A stretch of 64,000 bases of DNA, taken from positions 11,782,938 through 11,846,937 of the forward strand of contig CM026574.1 in assembly GCA_015143295.1 (NCBI GenBank), given 5' to 3'. Shown piece after piece: positions 21,125 through 32,819 of this stretch; within the stretch, counting starts at the first letter, position 1, and the number at the start of each line of letters is the position of its first letter. Made by a program: the position numbers and the translations under genes. The notes under the pieces were generated by a model. The model was not told the DNA's origin, ran no database searches, and saw nothing but the letters and a program-made list of their open reading frames with translations. Source of the DNA: Tetracentron sinense. Taxonomy: Eukaryota > Streptophyta > Magnoliopsida > Trochodendrales > Trochodendraceae.

Positions 21125-21625
21125 TACCTGGTTCCCTCTGTTCAAATTCGGGTTTGCAGATCGCGGTGGGGTTTGCGGTTTGCAGTTTGCCGCTCTAGAG
21201 TAAACCCGGTTCGCTAGGGGTAGGATGAGACAATTAGTCTCTCTTAAGTTCTTTAGTTTGGTTGGCTAGTATACATGTAACCATTTACCATCATCATACT
21301 TGAGATTTGCTTACTTAAGCATGTAAAAAATATATTTTATAATAATATATATATTAAGCATGTAAATAAATATGTTATAAATACTTATTTTAGAAAACCA
21401 TAAAACAATTGTCTTTTTTTATGAGCAGTTTGCAAATCCAAAGTAAAATTCTCCAAACGTAATGTACAAATTTACAAAACCGAAAGAAAAAAATTGCCAA
21501 ACCCTTCATCGAACCGGAGCTATTGGGTAACAATTATGGGTTTGGTAATTTTCACGAACCAAAATGAACAGTACCACAAACCGGTTTCAAGTGAATCAGT
21601 TCACAGTTCGGCATAGTATGCAGGT
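21125..21625 (+). repeat. Dispersed repeat, CCCGGTTCGCTAGGGGTA family
   Basis: It shares long stretches with the reverse complement of 57285-57762: TTCAAATTCGGGTT, AACCCGGTTCGCTAGGGGTA, TTCTTTAGTTTGGTT and an AT-rich core. Words built on CGGTTTG/GAACC recur at both ends, as in small inverted-repeat elements. It lies in the gap between the SCL1 and PEN-2 3' ends. No coding region; superfamily unknown. Confidence 0.65.
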
Positions 21626-21639
21626 AACCCCGTCCCAAC

Positions 21640-22577
21640 GAGCCTACTCCTCTAATCAAGGGTTTCGCTATTGACTGCTCAAATATCAGGCTGCTTAACT
21701 ATCCGAGGCTTTTGTTTGGATGTTCAAAATAGACGAACTGGGCTATAGATAGTTTGTATCAGAGATCTTTTAGGTGGGAATCATCACAGAAGTCTTTCAA
21801 GTCCCAACTCCCTAGACATGGACCATCTGTACAATTCTTCAGCAATTTGTAAGCATCTTAAGGTAACATGCCTTGCCACCGTCGAACAGCATTGGGTTAT
21901 AAAAAGGTTGAAGCTTGGATTGAGGGTATGCTCTCCATGTCAGTGCTTGATCCCGAACTGACCAACGTGTTGCTGTCCATACCTTCAGGTGCACATTGTG
22001 ATAGTTCAGAGAAAGGTAGAGATTCTTACTTTACTTCAATGGATTCCATATTTTACCCATTCATGGTTCTAACATATGAGATCTCCTAACTGAGAAGTCT
22101 GAAAGCATGAAGATGGCCATGTTACATAATTATGTGATTAAATATTCTAATGCCGCCCTCTCTATGTAAACCAAAATCCCACATTATCTGTATCCACTTA
22201 AAACTTGCAAGGTCGGAATTTACAGTTTTTTTTTCGTTCACGGCCGCAACTCCAATTAATATGGTTAGTATCCATTCTAGGTTAGTGAAACAGGTGGATA
22301 TTTCAACCATCACACCCTCTCGGGACTTGATGTTGAATCAAAGTTGTGGTTTACTACACACAACCAATGGGCAATCGGGTAAGGCTCAGTACTTTCCATA
22401 GTAGGACAAATAGAACTGGAGGCAAGAATCATCAAAACCTTCCTGATTGAATACAATACATTGTATGTAGTTTGTTTGTAGATTGTTTGAACAATTGAGT
22501 ATACAAGGTTTATGTGCAAAACAGATACATCAAAAGAGTATATTGTGATCCTTTAAATCTGGGAAAAGGATGGATGA
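21640..22577. other. No gene recognised; 3' flank of PEN-2
   Basis: Contains short frames without recognisable domains. It probably includes the PEN-2 3' untranslated region on the minus strand (stop codon at 22578-22580). Confidence 0.4.
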
Positions 22578-22738
22578 CTAGTTCCAACCTGTCAGGCCCA
22601 ATCTATCAGCAACATTGTACATGACGAGTTGCCCCCAGACAGGGCCAAAGAGACGCTCGCCTCCGATTGCAAATGTAAGGGCCCATGAAGAAAGAAGCAC
22701 TGCAAATACCACAAATCCAATTGCTGATCCAACGACAT
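22578..22738 (-). CDS. PEN2: PEN-2 gamma-secretase subunit, exon 2 (C-terminal half)
   Basis: The minus strand reads through an acceptor (CCTTTTGCAG) into ATGTCGTTGGATCAGC. Joined in phase to the last base of exon 1 this gives YVVGSAIGFVVFAVLLSSWA, then LTFAIGGERLFGPVWGQLVM and YNVADRLGLTGWN, stop. This is the C-terminal half of plant PEN-2: the third hydrophobic segment (VVGSAIGF...SWALTFAI) and the conserved YNVADRLGL tail including the D-Y-L-S-F-like functional region. It is 161 bases including the stop, and exon 1 supplies 235, giving 132 codons in total (131 residues; Arabidopsis PEN-2 is somewhat longer). The frame is open and the splice phase fits exactly, so the gene looks intact despite the 11.2-kb intron. 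Confidence 0.88.
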
Positions 22739-23589
22739 CTGCAAAAGGGGAGGTTCACTAAAACATCAAATCAGAAATGTGTGGGTGCAAACTTGCATGA
22801 ACAAAGGAAAAAAGACTTGATAGGGGACACAGTACTGACCATTACAAAAACAAACACTACACTGGGAAAAAAAACACTCAAGAAATTTCATTTGCATGTA
22901 AACAATAACAAAAACATCTATTTAATCATACTGAATTGAGCCAACAGTCATTCCCCTGATGGTTAATAAAAAAGTGTTGTTCATGGGCCAATTAACCTGC
23001 AAAGCTGGAAAGGTTTCTTTTCTGATACATAATGAGATTGTACAAAACAGTCGAGTCTAATTTCACTAAAGGGCACTAAATTGATATTAATATTAAAACA
23101 TGGTTAGACACTTAAGACTCAAAATGCATATCACGCTCAGGACCAATCAAAGCCTCCCTTGAACTATTGTCTGTTTTCCTGCACTCCACACATCCACCCA
23201 ACAGAAAGCCCCCCCTAACACAGTTACACCACCCCAGCCAATCCCTCAACTGCAGATCTTATGCCAACAAGGTCGCCTCAAAATTTAACTCATGCAATAA
23301 ATGGTAAGAATTATCAAGTTTGCAAAACTTATTACCTTCGAAATTGGATATTAATGCAGAACATATTGCTGGAAGAGAGATGCGTAAATGAGTATTAATG
23401 GTCTGAGTTCCACTCTCCCCTATTTTTATACAAGAAGATAAAATAGTATGACACTTTTTTGTGGGTCCCATCACTTTTATTTTGTCTTTTTGTTTAAAAT
23501 TAGGAAAGACAACCGGAAAGTGGTCGTAGCATTGCTCATAATTAGAATCAAAGTTAGATCGGTATTTGGATTAACCAAGAGATTCTAAA

Positions 23590-23790
23590 AAATTTAATAT
23601 ATTGCTTTGGTGGAAATTCAATTCAACAAATTATCAAATTTTATCAATGATGGCCAGACACATTTTAGCGATTCCAATTTCAATAGTTGTTTCCGAGTCT
23701 GCATTTAGCACCGGAGGAAGACTACTTGACCAGAGCTTTAGTTTGTTACCAAGATTACATTTTTTCGGAAGATAGTGATTCACTAGATAT
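23590..23790 (+). pseudogene. hAT transposase C-terminal dimerisation domain, fragment
   Basis: The plus-strand frame gives LLWWKFNSTNYQILSMMARH and then ILAIPISIVVSESAFSTGGR, LLDQS. It matches the hATC dimerisation domain (WW..N...YP.LS.MARDILAIP.S.V.SESAFSTGGR). Upstream transposase regions are missing or unrecognisable. It is a dead fragment of an autonomous hAT transposon within the PEN-2 intron. Confidence 0.85.
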
Positions 23791-24030
23791 GTTAAAGTTA
23801 GACGTATTGAAAGATTTAAATAGTTAAACATAAGGTAGATTGAGTTTCATTTAGTAAAAACTAATTATAAAAAATAAAAGTTACATTATATATATTTTAC
23901 TCAATAATTATTTTTGTACTTTGTCTGATTCATTTCCCACCGACAAAACAAACAAATAACTCCATCATATTACTCTATGCATTGTATTGCCAGTCTTAAA
24001 CCCAGATAAAGGATGAAGGTTACACATCAG

Positions 24031-24233
24031 GTGTAGAAAAAAAAATTACTAAATCATACGACTTAAAAATTTCCTTTGCTCCTGTTTAAGCCCTAGCCCT
24101 AACATGACCCAACCCTGACCCTTGAGGGTAGGGCTTGGGCCTAGCTAGTTAAGACCCTCCGAGGTCTAGGGCCTCACTTTTATAAGTGAGGGTCAGGCCT
24201 GGTCAGACCTAGGCCCTACCCTTTGACAACCCT
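24031..24233. mobile_element. Small hAT-like element with 9-bp direct repeat
   Basis: ACACATCAG precedes (24022-24030) and follows (24234-24242). The right end reads CCTACCCTTTGACAACCCT, similar to the CACCCCTA-type ends of the hAT MITEs in this window. The left end is not a clean inverted match, so it may be an eroded or truncated copy. The interior is rich in AGGGTAGGG/CCTAGCC words. Confidence 0.5.
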
Positions 24234-24499
24234 ACACATCAGTCATAAAAAAAAATCGGAGAATTACAAGTCGAGAAGAAAAATAAGTATACAACTCAGA
24301 AGAGACTTCTTGTGTCGCAACAAATTCAATGAACCCTTAATTTGAAATTGAATGAAAAGTGAAAAAATACAATTTATGGGACAAGGATAAACAGAGGCGG
24401 AGCCAAGGGGGGCCTGTGCCCCCCTCCCCCCCAAAAAAAAAAAAACATTTGAAAAAAATTAATTTTTCTTTATATAGAGGCATAGCATGGTTGTATGGG

Positions 24500-24822
24500 C
24501 ATAGTTACCAAGTTCTTCGATTTTTTCAAAAATCCCGAATAGTACCCGACTTTTTTGTTGAGCGATTAATTCACGAAGTATTTGCGAGTTTTGAAAAAAT
24601 AGTAACTTTTTCAAAAATTTGCTAATTTTGTGAATTAAACATGTATTATTCACAATTTTTTGAAAAAGTCTCAAATAAATATCTAATCTATGAAATATAT
24701 TTGTGTTTAACTTTTATAATTACTAATTTTATTTTTTATTTCTGAATTTTTCGAATTTTGGTGATCTTTTCCAAACTTTTTCCTAGACGAATTATTCTCG
24801 TACCCCGACTTGGTAACTACGC
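24500..24822. mobile_element. hAT-like MITE, nested, GAATTATTC-rich
   Basis: The ends are CATAGTTACCAAGT and ACTTGGTAACTACGC (near-perfect inverted match). GTATGGG flanks both sides (24493-24499 and 24823-24829). The interior is AT-rich with GAATT..TTC words. Related sequences are at 26322-26634 and just upstream of SCL1 (18580-18725). Confidence 0.7.
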
Positions 24823-24889
24823 GTATGGGTGGTGGGTGCCCATCTCAGCATTTAATTTATTATTATTATTATTATTATAGTTTACTAAG

Positions 24890-25150
24890 GACTTAGAATT
24901 CCCTACTATTATAACTGGACTCCTTGGAGTCCTATTACAACCCACATGTCAACACATGTCCCTTGTAATACCCCTTAATTGTGATTAAAATTCATTAACC
25001 CTTAGGGTTCAACCACCTAACCTTGGTTTTTTAGAAAAAAAAATATTAACTCAAGGGTTAAATTTTTAAGTTGTTAACTAAAGTTATAAGGCTTTTGTGT
25101 TGTAACCGGACTCCAAGGAGTCCGGTTATTGCCATATAGGATTCCAAGTC
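24890..25150. mobile_element. Mutator-like MITE with long TIRs and exact 9-bp TSD
   Basis: TTTACTAAG flanks both sides (24881-24889 and 25151-25159). The left end GACTTAGAATTCC and right end GGATTCCAAGTC begin inverted repeats of about 60 bases that include the inner palindromes GGACTCCTTGGAGTCC and GGACTCCAAGGAGTCC. At 261 bases and non-coding it fits a Mutator-type MITE. It is nested in the 24392-25578 element. Confidence 0.85.
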
Positions 25151-25587
25151 TTTACTAAGGCATTAGTCATGGGGCAGTTGTCCCATTGAAGTTCTACAAA
25201 AAATACTTTAACTATTTTGTTTAATTATTTAATAAGGCATAGTCATTGGACAAGGGGTGAACTTTTGGAAAAAAAATATTTTATATTATTTAAAAAGGCA
25301 TATATAGCCATTGCCTAAGGAGACCTCTAAACTTTTGAAATCAAAAATATATTTTACACAATGTTATATAATTATTTAATAGGGCATAGCCATATGGCAA
25401 GGGGACAACTGCTCCCGAAAACAAGGAGAAACAATACCTATAGGGTTATGTATGAAACATGGACGAAATGATTCACAAACTTAGTCGTCAAATTTTTATG
25501 GCTACACCTCCTAACCCAAAATATTCCATAACCGCCAATAATATGCCCCCCCTACAATAAAATCCTGGCTCCGCCCCGAAGGATAAA

Positions 25588-25766
25588 TAGATCTATTTGT
25601 CCAAGCTAGGCACCTTTAATTTATACTGTGGGAGAACATTTAGGTGCTATAACTGACATCCTTCCACTAAAATCCAAATTCTAACCAAGAGTGTTTTTTT
25701 GCATCATGGATTACAATGAATGTCAAAAACTGCCCTCAATTACATCATAAGTGAATTTTCAAAATT
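25588..25766. other. Unique intron sequence
   Basis: No feature recognised. Confidence 0.4.
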
Positions 25767-26108
25767 AGGTCGAGCTGCTTAACTTAAACATTTTCATCAA
25801 CATAAAGGGGAGAAAGTTGATCTCAAAGTTGATACCTTAAAAATTGCATTTTATAATCCCAAAGCTGAATAAAGCTAACTCTATATTTCAACTCTAAATT
25901 GTATAAGGCCATTAACTAGTCATAGGACCAGTCGGTCAAACTGCTTAACTTAAACATAATGTTTCATCAAGATAGAGGGGAGAAAGTTGATGTCAAAGTT
26001 GATACCTTAGAAATGACATTTTATAATCCCAAAGCTGAATAAAGCTAAGAACTCTATATTTCACCTCTAAATTGTATAAGGCCATTAACTAGTTGTAGGA
26101 CCAATCAC
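25767..26108. repeat. Tandem duplication, ~170-bp unit, two copies
   Basis: About 25767-25936 and 25937-26108 share AGAAAGTTGATxTCAAAGTT, TTTATAATCCCAAAGCTGAA and TAAGGCCATTAACTAGT in the same order. Differences are few. Non-coding, within the PEN-2 intron. Confidence 0.85.
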
Positions 26109-26321
26109 AATCTTAATAATACCCTTGAATTCTAGATTTGGGCAAGGAGTCAAGTTCCTAGGTGAAGTTTCAAGCGCAACTGGATTGAGAGGAACTTGTA
26201 AGTGGATAAATCTGAGTAACCAAAACTTTGTAATACCCTTGTGCTCCCACTCTCTCTATGCGCTCCTCCCGACCCTATGCTAAATTTGAAATTGATGATC
26301 TCGTGTTCTCATTCTCTCTAT

Positions 26322-26634
26322 AACAAAAAACTCCGTTTTTTTCAAAAATTCGCGAATTATTTGCGCATTTTTGCTTTGCCGAATTATTGAATTCTCGAAT
26401 TATTCGCAAATTTTCCGAATTATTCGAGAATTTTCTTTATTCCCGAATTATTTTCTCAAACTTGGCAAAAAACTACTTATTTTGTATATTTTTTAATCAA
26501 ATTGTTCGATATATTTTTATATTTATTAACTCTTTTTTTTTTTTATTTGTTCCGAATCTTTTCCAATTTTTTCCCGAATTTTTCCGAACTTGACCTCTCT
26601 CGAATTATTCCCGAACCCCAACTTTGTCACTATG
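26322..26634. mobile_element. Degenerate copy of the GAATTATTC-rich hAT-like family
   Basis: Starts near ATAACAAAAAACTCCG and ends CCGAACCCCAACTTTGTCACTATG, mirroring the ends of 24500-24822. GAATTATTC-type words repeat many times. Similar but not identical flanks (CTCATTCTC / CTCGTTCTC) may be a decayed target duplication. Confidence 0.5.
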
Positions 26635-26639
26635 CTCGT

Positions 26640-27207
26640 TCTCGCTCCCATTCTCTCTCGCGCTCTCGCTCTGTGCTCTAGTTACTTAGGGATAAAAGCA
26701 CAAGATAGCTTGTTCTTTTTTAGATCAGTAAAGCAAGATCAATAATAAATCAATGAGTACAAGGAAACAAAGGATCACAAGAGGTTGAACCCGAGAAACA
26801 CACAAAGAAAGAAACAACCAAAAACATACATATATACAAAACGACACTAAACAAGCAGAAATGCACGAGATAGTTAAGAGGTGCTCAACTGCTATATGAT
26901 CCACATATCTCATTATAAGAGATACAATGACTCTTTCGCATACTCAATATGTGGTGATGATTTTTTTGAAACTCAAATTTGATACTAAGAATGGTATTAA
27001 AGGATTACTTAAGAAAGATCATTAAGGCTTTCTTCTGAAACTCAGACCAGACTAGACCAGACCCAACAGTTGAACTATTTGGATAATCAACAAGGCCCTA
27101 AACTGAGGTGAACCATAGATCCAGTAATGACCTACAAAAAGTTTAAATAACTGAGAACGCGTTCCACCCAGCGGTCGAACGAACCATTGACCTATTCAAA
27201 CCACTGT
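26640..27207. other. Unique sequence in PEN-2 intron, no gene
   Basis: No supported coding frame or repeat structure was recognised. Confidence 0.4.
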
Positions 27208-29510
27208 AAGCACCCCATTTTTGCACCCTTGGTAGGGCCTACAGGACTTATTGTGACCTACAGAGAGTATTCCTAAAAGTGCCCCTAAAATATTTTGAAA
27301 TGACCAAATTACCCCCTTCATGGAAAATTACATAAATATCCTTGACCTATATCAAAAGGAAAGTGATGCATTCTACCTTACCTTTATTAAAATAATAAAT
27401 TTAATGGATTTTATACCTTTTCCTATCTTTAAGCATTCATAAATATGGAAAATTGGAAATAGGCCAATGTGAGGGTGACAAGTTTCCATAGAGAAATTTG
27501 GATAGATTAAAAAAGCAATAAATATTAAATACCCTAAATTCATACTAAAATCCCTTTGAAAAATAGTCAAATTAGGGTAGGAGAGACCAAGATAAGACCC
27601 CTTTTAATTCCAAAATTAGGAGTAGGCCAAACAACTCTACCAGAGCTAGCTGCCGTTTAAAAAGGCTGCCCCCCCCGGGGATTTGTTTTGGACTGAAACC
27701 CTCCACTATTTGGTTTAAAACACCCTTTTGAATCCACTTCTATAAAAGGTGGGACTAAAATATTTGAGACTGAAACCAAATTAGTGAGAAGAATTTAAGA
27801 AAACTTTTGGGAGATCTATCTATTCTCTCTCTTCTACAATTTGTGTTAAGGAGCTTTGGAGCGTTTGGATCGTCATTCCTTCTACCTCTAGTGGTCCTAG
27901 GATCTTTAATAAGAAATTACAAGTAAAAAGCTTTCTTCCTTCTTTAGTTTATTTTATTAGTCTATTATATGCTTTGTCGTAATCTAGTTTCCCTCTCTAC
28001 ATCTTCCTTTTTTTTGGTTTTCTAGAGATTATGCTATAGAAGTTTGGTTTTCTAGAGATTATGCCATGATTTTTTGTGTACGGATGGATTTTGAAGTGTT
28101 GCTTTAATTTCATGCATGAATAGCATATAATAGGTTTAATTACATATAGTTTTATACATTATCTTATGCATTTTTTATCATTAAAATTCGTTTGGGTGGC
28201 TAAGCAGATGAGATTAGCCCTTGAAATTGGCCTCAGGGCTTGATTTTAGTCAAAGATCAATTTTGGTTGGGCTAATCTCTCAGTTGGACCAATCCAATAT
28301 TGATTTGCATTGATATTCGTGCTAATCTTAGTGTGGTGCAAACGATCCCTAAACGCTGATTTTTGGTATCTAGAGTAATTTGGGCCATCTGAACTCAATT
28401 TTGGCCTTGAATTTTATTTCTGAAGTCAGAATGGGGTACCTCTAGTTAAACCCGAAACTTACTTTTGACGCCAATCATAATCCCCTTTAAATCAATTGCT
28501 AGTTTTTTAGGATGTTATTTCCTTCAGAATTATAAGTATTTTGGAAAACAAATCGAGCCTTATTTGGTGTCAGAAAGGCTAAAATATGGCTGAAACAATT
28601 TTAGAGTTGCATATTGATCTATACAGCATTGTTGCACGGTTGCACCTAATCCAACATGCTAGGACGCCCTTTCAAAGGCGACCCCTTGTTTTTTTCATCT
28701 TCAGAAACCCTACTTCGGGTTTTGGGTCCTCTGGTCCTTACGTTGACTATCAGTCCAGAGCTAGGAAGCACGGATACTTTGAAAATGGAAACATACCCAC
28801 ATTGCCGTACCCGTATCGCCGTATCGGATACAGCACTCTAAGGTAAAACTTAGTTATTTTTCATAATTTCTACCGTATCGCCGTACCCATATCGTATCGC
28901 CATACCCATGCTTCCTAGGTCCAAGAGTTTGTGATTTTTTTTAGATTTCATAATTAGTTTTTTCTTTAGTTTAAAATAAACTTGCCTCACTTTGTTTCAT
29001 CCTTACATGAGCTTAAACAGTTAATGTCATTTCAAATATTTAAAAAATAATCAAAAATACAATTTTTTTTTTATAAAAATGTGTTATTTGCATGTTTGCT
29101 TATGCAATTTTATTTGCTTGCTTGCATATGTGTTTCTAGTTGCTTGCTTGCTTGCATGACCTTTTTATTTGCTTTTTTGTGTGCTTGCATGCTTGTATAA
29201 AATATTAAACTAAGTTGGTCTGATTTTCCTTTTATAGAATACGTAGGCAACCTTCACTGATGCGAACCCAACAAACAAAAAACCGTTTCTTTTTTCCCTT
29301 TTACATGGTTACTTGAATTTAGGTATGTTTTTAATTCCATAGTTTAATCAGATTTGAGTAGTAGGTAATTGCCTTAGGCGGAAATCAAGGGTGCCTACCA
29401 CATTCCCTTGATGTAACCGAATCTCTTACTTAGAATCTTTTAATTATAGACTACTATCTTATCCATTATTTGATTAGGGCTCTTATTCTCCCCTCATTAA
29501 ACTCAAGGAT
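27208..29510 (+). mobile_element. Gypsy-type LTR in PEN-2 intron (duplicated at 47766)
   Basis: Starts TGTAAGCACCCCATTTTTGC and carries the phrase AAAGTGCCCCT...GAAATGACCAAATTACCCCC, common in these LTRs. It ends with the signature AATACGTAGGCAACC (about 29239) and GGGTGCCTACCACATTCCC (about 29389). No coding domain is seen. The start is shared with LTRs at 1-2434, 2941 and 43079. The right end is approximate. The copy in the second duplication unit lacks the first ~60 bases and the MITE at 28761. Confidence 0.65.
28761..28918. mobile_element. Small hAT-type MITE with 8-bp TSD and empty site
   Basis: Ends CTAGGAAGCACGG and CATGCTTCCTAG. Flanked by GTCCAGAG (28753-28760) and GTCCAAGA (28919-28926). 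The duplicate at about 51475-51495 reads CAGTCTAGAGTTTGTGA with neither element nor second target copy, so this insertion came after the duplication. The interior repeats CCGTATCG/CCGTACCC words. Confidence 0.8.
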
Positions 29511-29514
29511 TAAA

Positions 29515-31136
29515 AACTCAGTTTCGGGGACCGTTACTGTCCAGACCGAAACCAATACGTATCACTTATACGTATCGGTTTCGGCAGTTTTTTTTTTCCT
29601 TTTTTTTGTGAAAAAAATCACAATGAATTTTTTTTTAAATATAGAAAAATGCCGTGGATGGGTAACAACAATCTTCTAAAACCAATATCAAGTTGAAAAT
29701 ATAAAAATAATGAAATATAAGGTAGTAGATGAGTCGAAAGTAGAAACATATACTGTTAAATGCTAAAGCCACATATACTCAAGGTTTGAAATTTCGACAA
29801 TATTTCGATATCTCGCACGAGATATCTCCATCTCGACGGGTTTCGAAATATCTGAACCATGTATTTTAGTTTTTACAAAATTTCGTACATTTCGATCAAA
29901 ATTTCGTATATTTCGACGAAATTTCGTATATTTCGGTTGAAATATTTTCTACTGGTTTTTTTTTTTACATTTTCTCACACGATTTTTACAAAATTTCGTA
30001 TATTTTGACGAAATTTCGTAAATTTCGATCACAATATTTTCTACCGTTTTTTTTTAAAAAAAATTTATTTTCTGTTGTTTACTTATTTATACTTAAGTTG
30101 TAATGGTCATTTACAAAATAGAATTTATGTTATAAAATAATAATTTTAAATGCCTCTTTATAAATGAATTTCATTTTTATCTATATTTCAAAACCCTCCC
30201 TTAGATTACACTAATTACAATATAAAAAAAAAATTAATTGCATAAATGACCATATTACCCCTATGTTGCAAGTATTAACCTAATTATATTTTATAAATTA
30301 AATATTATTTAACTATTCTTAGTATTGATTTTTAATATACACACAATAAAAAATTCAATAAAATCTTAATACAATATTTTAATTTTAACTATTCTTAGTA
30401 ATGATTTAATTATTCTTAGTATTGATTTTGATTGTATTTGAGTTAATTGTTATGCTTAATTGAGAAATGAATGCAACTTTTTATGTAAGTTACATCAATA
30501 TTAGTGAATCATACATTGTCGTCAGCATCAACGCACGTCTTTGGCTCCCTTCTCATTGCATCTCTTATATACATTATTGTTTTTGTAATTTTTTTGATTC
30601 TCAGATGTGTATTAACATTTATTTTAACATTTCCTTAAGTTTCATTGAAAAATTCCATGTTTTTCACTTTTTTCAAAATTTTCCTCCACGTGCGATATTA
30701 TTCCCTCGATATCGATATATCTTGCGAAATATCCTCAATATATCTTTTTTCCATGGCTCGAAATGACATGCGAAATCGAAATTTCGAACCTTGCATATAC
30801 TTTCTTCAAATCGATGATTCAAACCTCAAATCAAAGTTTCAATCACCAAAATCTAAAGGATTTTAGGGCTTAGAATGGGTAGAAAAAAAGAGAAGTGAAA
30901 GAAGTGATTTTGGTATCTTTTTAGGGGTTTATATAACCCTTTTTAACCAAAAAAGTTGGAAGAGTCCAATGGCCAAAATCGTTACGTATTGTAGGACTCA
31001 GATGATATGTAACAGTTTCGGCCGAGTCCTATTTCTTCTTCAAAAAACTCCTAAGGGCACGGTTTTGGGTAATGGGTTCTATCGAAACCAAACATATCAG
31101 GTGATACGTATCGGTTTCGGTGATTTTTTAAACCAT
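29515..31136. mobile_element. Foldback-like element with ~40-bp inverted ends, interrupted
   Basis: Left arm ACCGAAACCAATACGTATCA...CGTATCGGTTTCGG (about 29543-29584). Right arm CCGAAACCAAACATATCAGG...GATACGTATCGGTTTCGG (about 31083-31120), its inverted counterpart. GATTAAA flanks both sides (29508-29514 and 31137-31143). A 1014-bp hAT element sits inside (29780-30793). The same element without that insertion occurs in the second unit at about 52078-52645. Superfamily uncertain. Confidence 0.55.
29780..30793. mobile_element. Non-autonomous hAT element, exact 8-bp TSD, empty site in duplicate
   Basis: Ends CAAGGTTTGAAATTTCG and CGAAATTTCGAACCTTG, an almost perfect inverted pair. CATATACT flanks both sides (29772-29779 and 30794-30801). 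The duplicated copy at about 52303-52312 reads CATATACATTTT without the element. The interior is AT-rich with repeated TTTCGTA/TTTCGA words and no transposase. The insertion is private to copy 1, so it postdates the 17-kb duplication. Confidence 0.85.
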
Positions 31137-31185
31137 GATTAAACTAGGTGGTCACTCCGTTTTTAATGATTTTTCATAATTCCCT

Positions 31186-32813
31186 TATATAGTTATATGG
31201 GCCGATATATGTCGGTATCGCCCAATACCGACACATTTATACGTTGTTTAAAAAAATTTACATCATATTGAGAGATATCGGAGATATATCGGCGATATCT
31301 CCCTATATCGGCGATATCTCGCGATATCGACCAAATCTGTAAAATCAACTATTTTCCCCCTTTTTTGTTTTTTTGCAGATGCACAAGCATCATCCAAAAA
31401 ACAAAAGAAAAAACAAAAATCACGAACTGAAATCAGTCTTCACTCCTCAAACATAAACTTTGATTTAAAAGAAAGAGGGTACATACCTCTCACCGTCACT
31501 GTTACCGTGGGTTGTCGTCATCGCCGTGGGTTGTCGCTTTGCCGTGGGCCCGTGGGTTGTAGCCTTCGCCTTTGAGGTTATCCCCTCTCTCCTCTACTCT
31601 TCCTTTCCAAGCTCTGAAGTCTGAGATTTTTTTTTTTTGGTTCTGTTGATCGAATGTGATGAGGGCTTACCCTCTTATGCTTTAACTTAAGTAACCCTAA
31701 GAAGGGAATTCTAAGGTCACTCCTAGCCCTATGTAATAACATATTTATCTTATGTTTTAACTTAAGTAACCGTAACAAGAGTATGCTAGGGTCACTCCTA
31801 GTCCTATGTCATTAAACATATTTCTCTTATGTTTTAACTTAAGTAACCCTAACAAAAGTATGCTAGGGTCACTCCTATATCATCAAATATTCTTCTTTAA
31901 TTGTCGTGTGAAAAGTAACAAAATTCAAAAACAGTATTAAAATTTTAATATAAGGCCTAATATTGATTTATATTATACACCAAATTATATTATACACCTA
32001 ATGACAAATTTGTATTGATTCAGATTTAAAAATATATATATATATATATATATTAAAATTTTAATATAAGGCCTTTTTTATTTTAAGGATTATACATGAA
32101 ATTCATAAATATTTTAATTAGTTATTAATTTTAATAATGTCCTATTATTGTTATTATTAATAGTTAATAATTCTAAATAATGTACTTAGTAACATCGTCC
32201 AAATAATATAACTTATTTAACTAATAAAAATATAAACATTATTTAATATTAATTAAATATATTATCTAATAATTTAATAACATTAAAAGTATTGATACTT
32301 TTCAAACAAATTATTAATCTGTTAAAAAATATAAAATATTATTAATCGAGACAGTGGAAGCAATTGGAATGACTTTTCACATCTAATCCTATTCACGGTT
32401 CTCTTTGTTAAAAAATATATATTAAAAACTTGAATAGGGGTCTGCACAATTAAACAAAATTGCGTCACCTATTTTTACCATGGATAATCATTAAATCTTA
32501 TAAATTATGAATTTATGATTGATTGAGAAATGAATGAAACATGAATCAATCATACATTATCGTCACTCGTCAGCGTACATCTTTGTTCTCTTCCCATTGC
32601 ATCTCTTATTTGCATTGTTATTTTTTTAATTATTTTGATCATAAAAGGTGTATTAACATCTATTTTAACACTTATGAAGATTTACTGCAAAATTTCATGT
32701 TTTGCTTATTTTTTTTTGTCATTTTTCCAAAAATCATCGATAAACAATATATTTACGATATATCTTTTTTTCGCGGCTTGACATGTCGAGCGATATCGAC
32801 ATTCAGAACCTTG
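31186..32813. mobile_element. Related non-autonomous element, CGATATCG-rich, private to copy 1
   Basis: Absent from the duplicate, where CCCTTATATGGGTTATCCCA reads straight through at about 52690. The right end CGACATTCAGAACCTTGG resembles the end of the 29780 element. The two share internal phrases (TTGAGAAATGAATG, ATACATT.TCGTC, CATTGCATCTCTTAT). The left part is full of GCGATATCTC/GATATATCGG palindromes. The left terminus does not match the right one and no target duplication is seen, so it may be a truncated or rearranged member. A (TA)n run lies at about 32034-32053. Confidence 0.65.
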
Positions 32814-32819
32814 GTCCCA

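Larger units (their letters stand above)
24392..25578. mobile_element. Mutator-like TIR element, GGCGGAGCC ends, 9-bp TSD, host to nested elements
   Basis: It starts CAGAGGCGGAGCCAAGG and ends CCTGGCTCCGCCCCG, with AAGGATAAA on both sides (24383-24391 and 25579-25587). A 9-base target duplication points to the Mutator superfamily, though the short TIR leaves hAT possible. There is no coding region. It contains two younger insertions (24500-24822 and 24890-25150). A related degenerate element is at 9789-10220. Confidence 0.75.
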
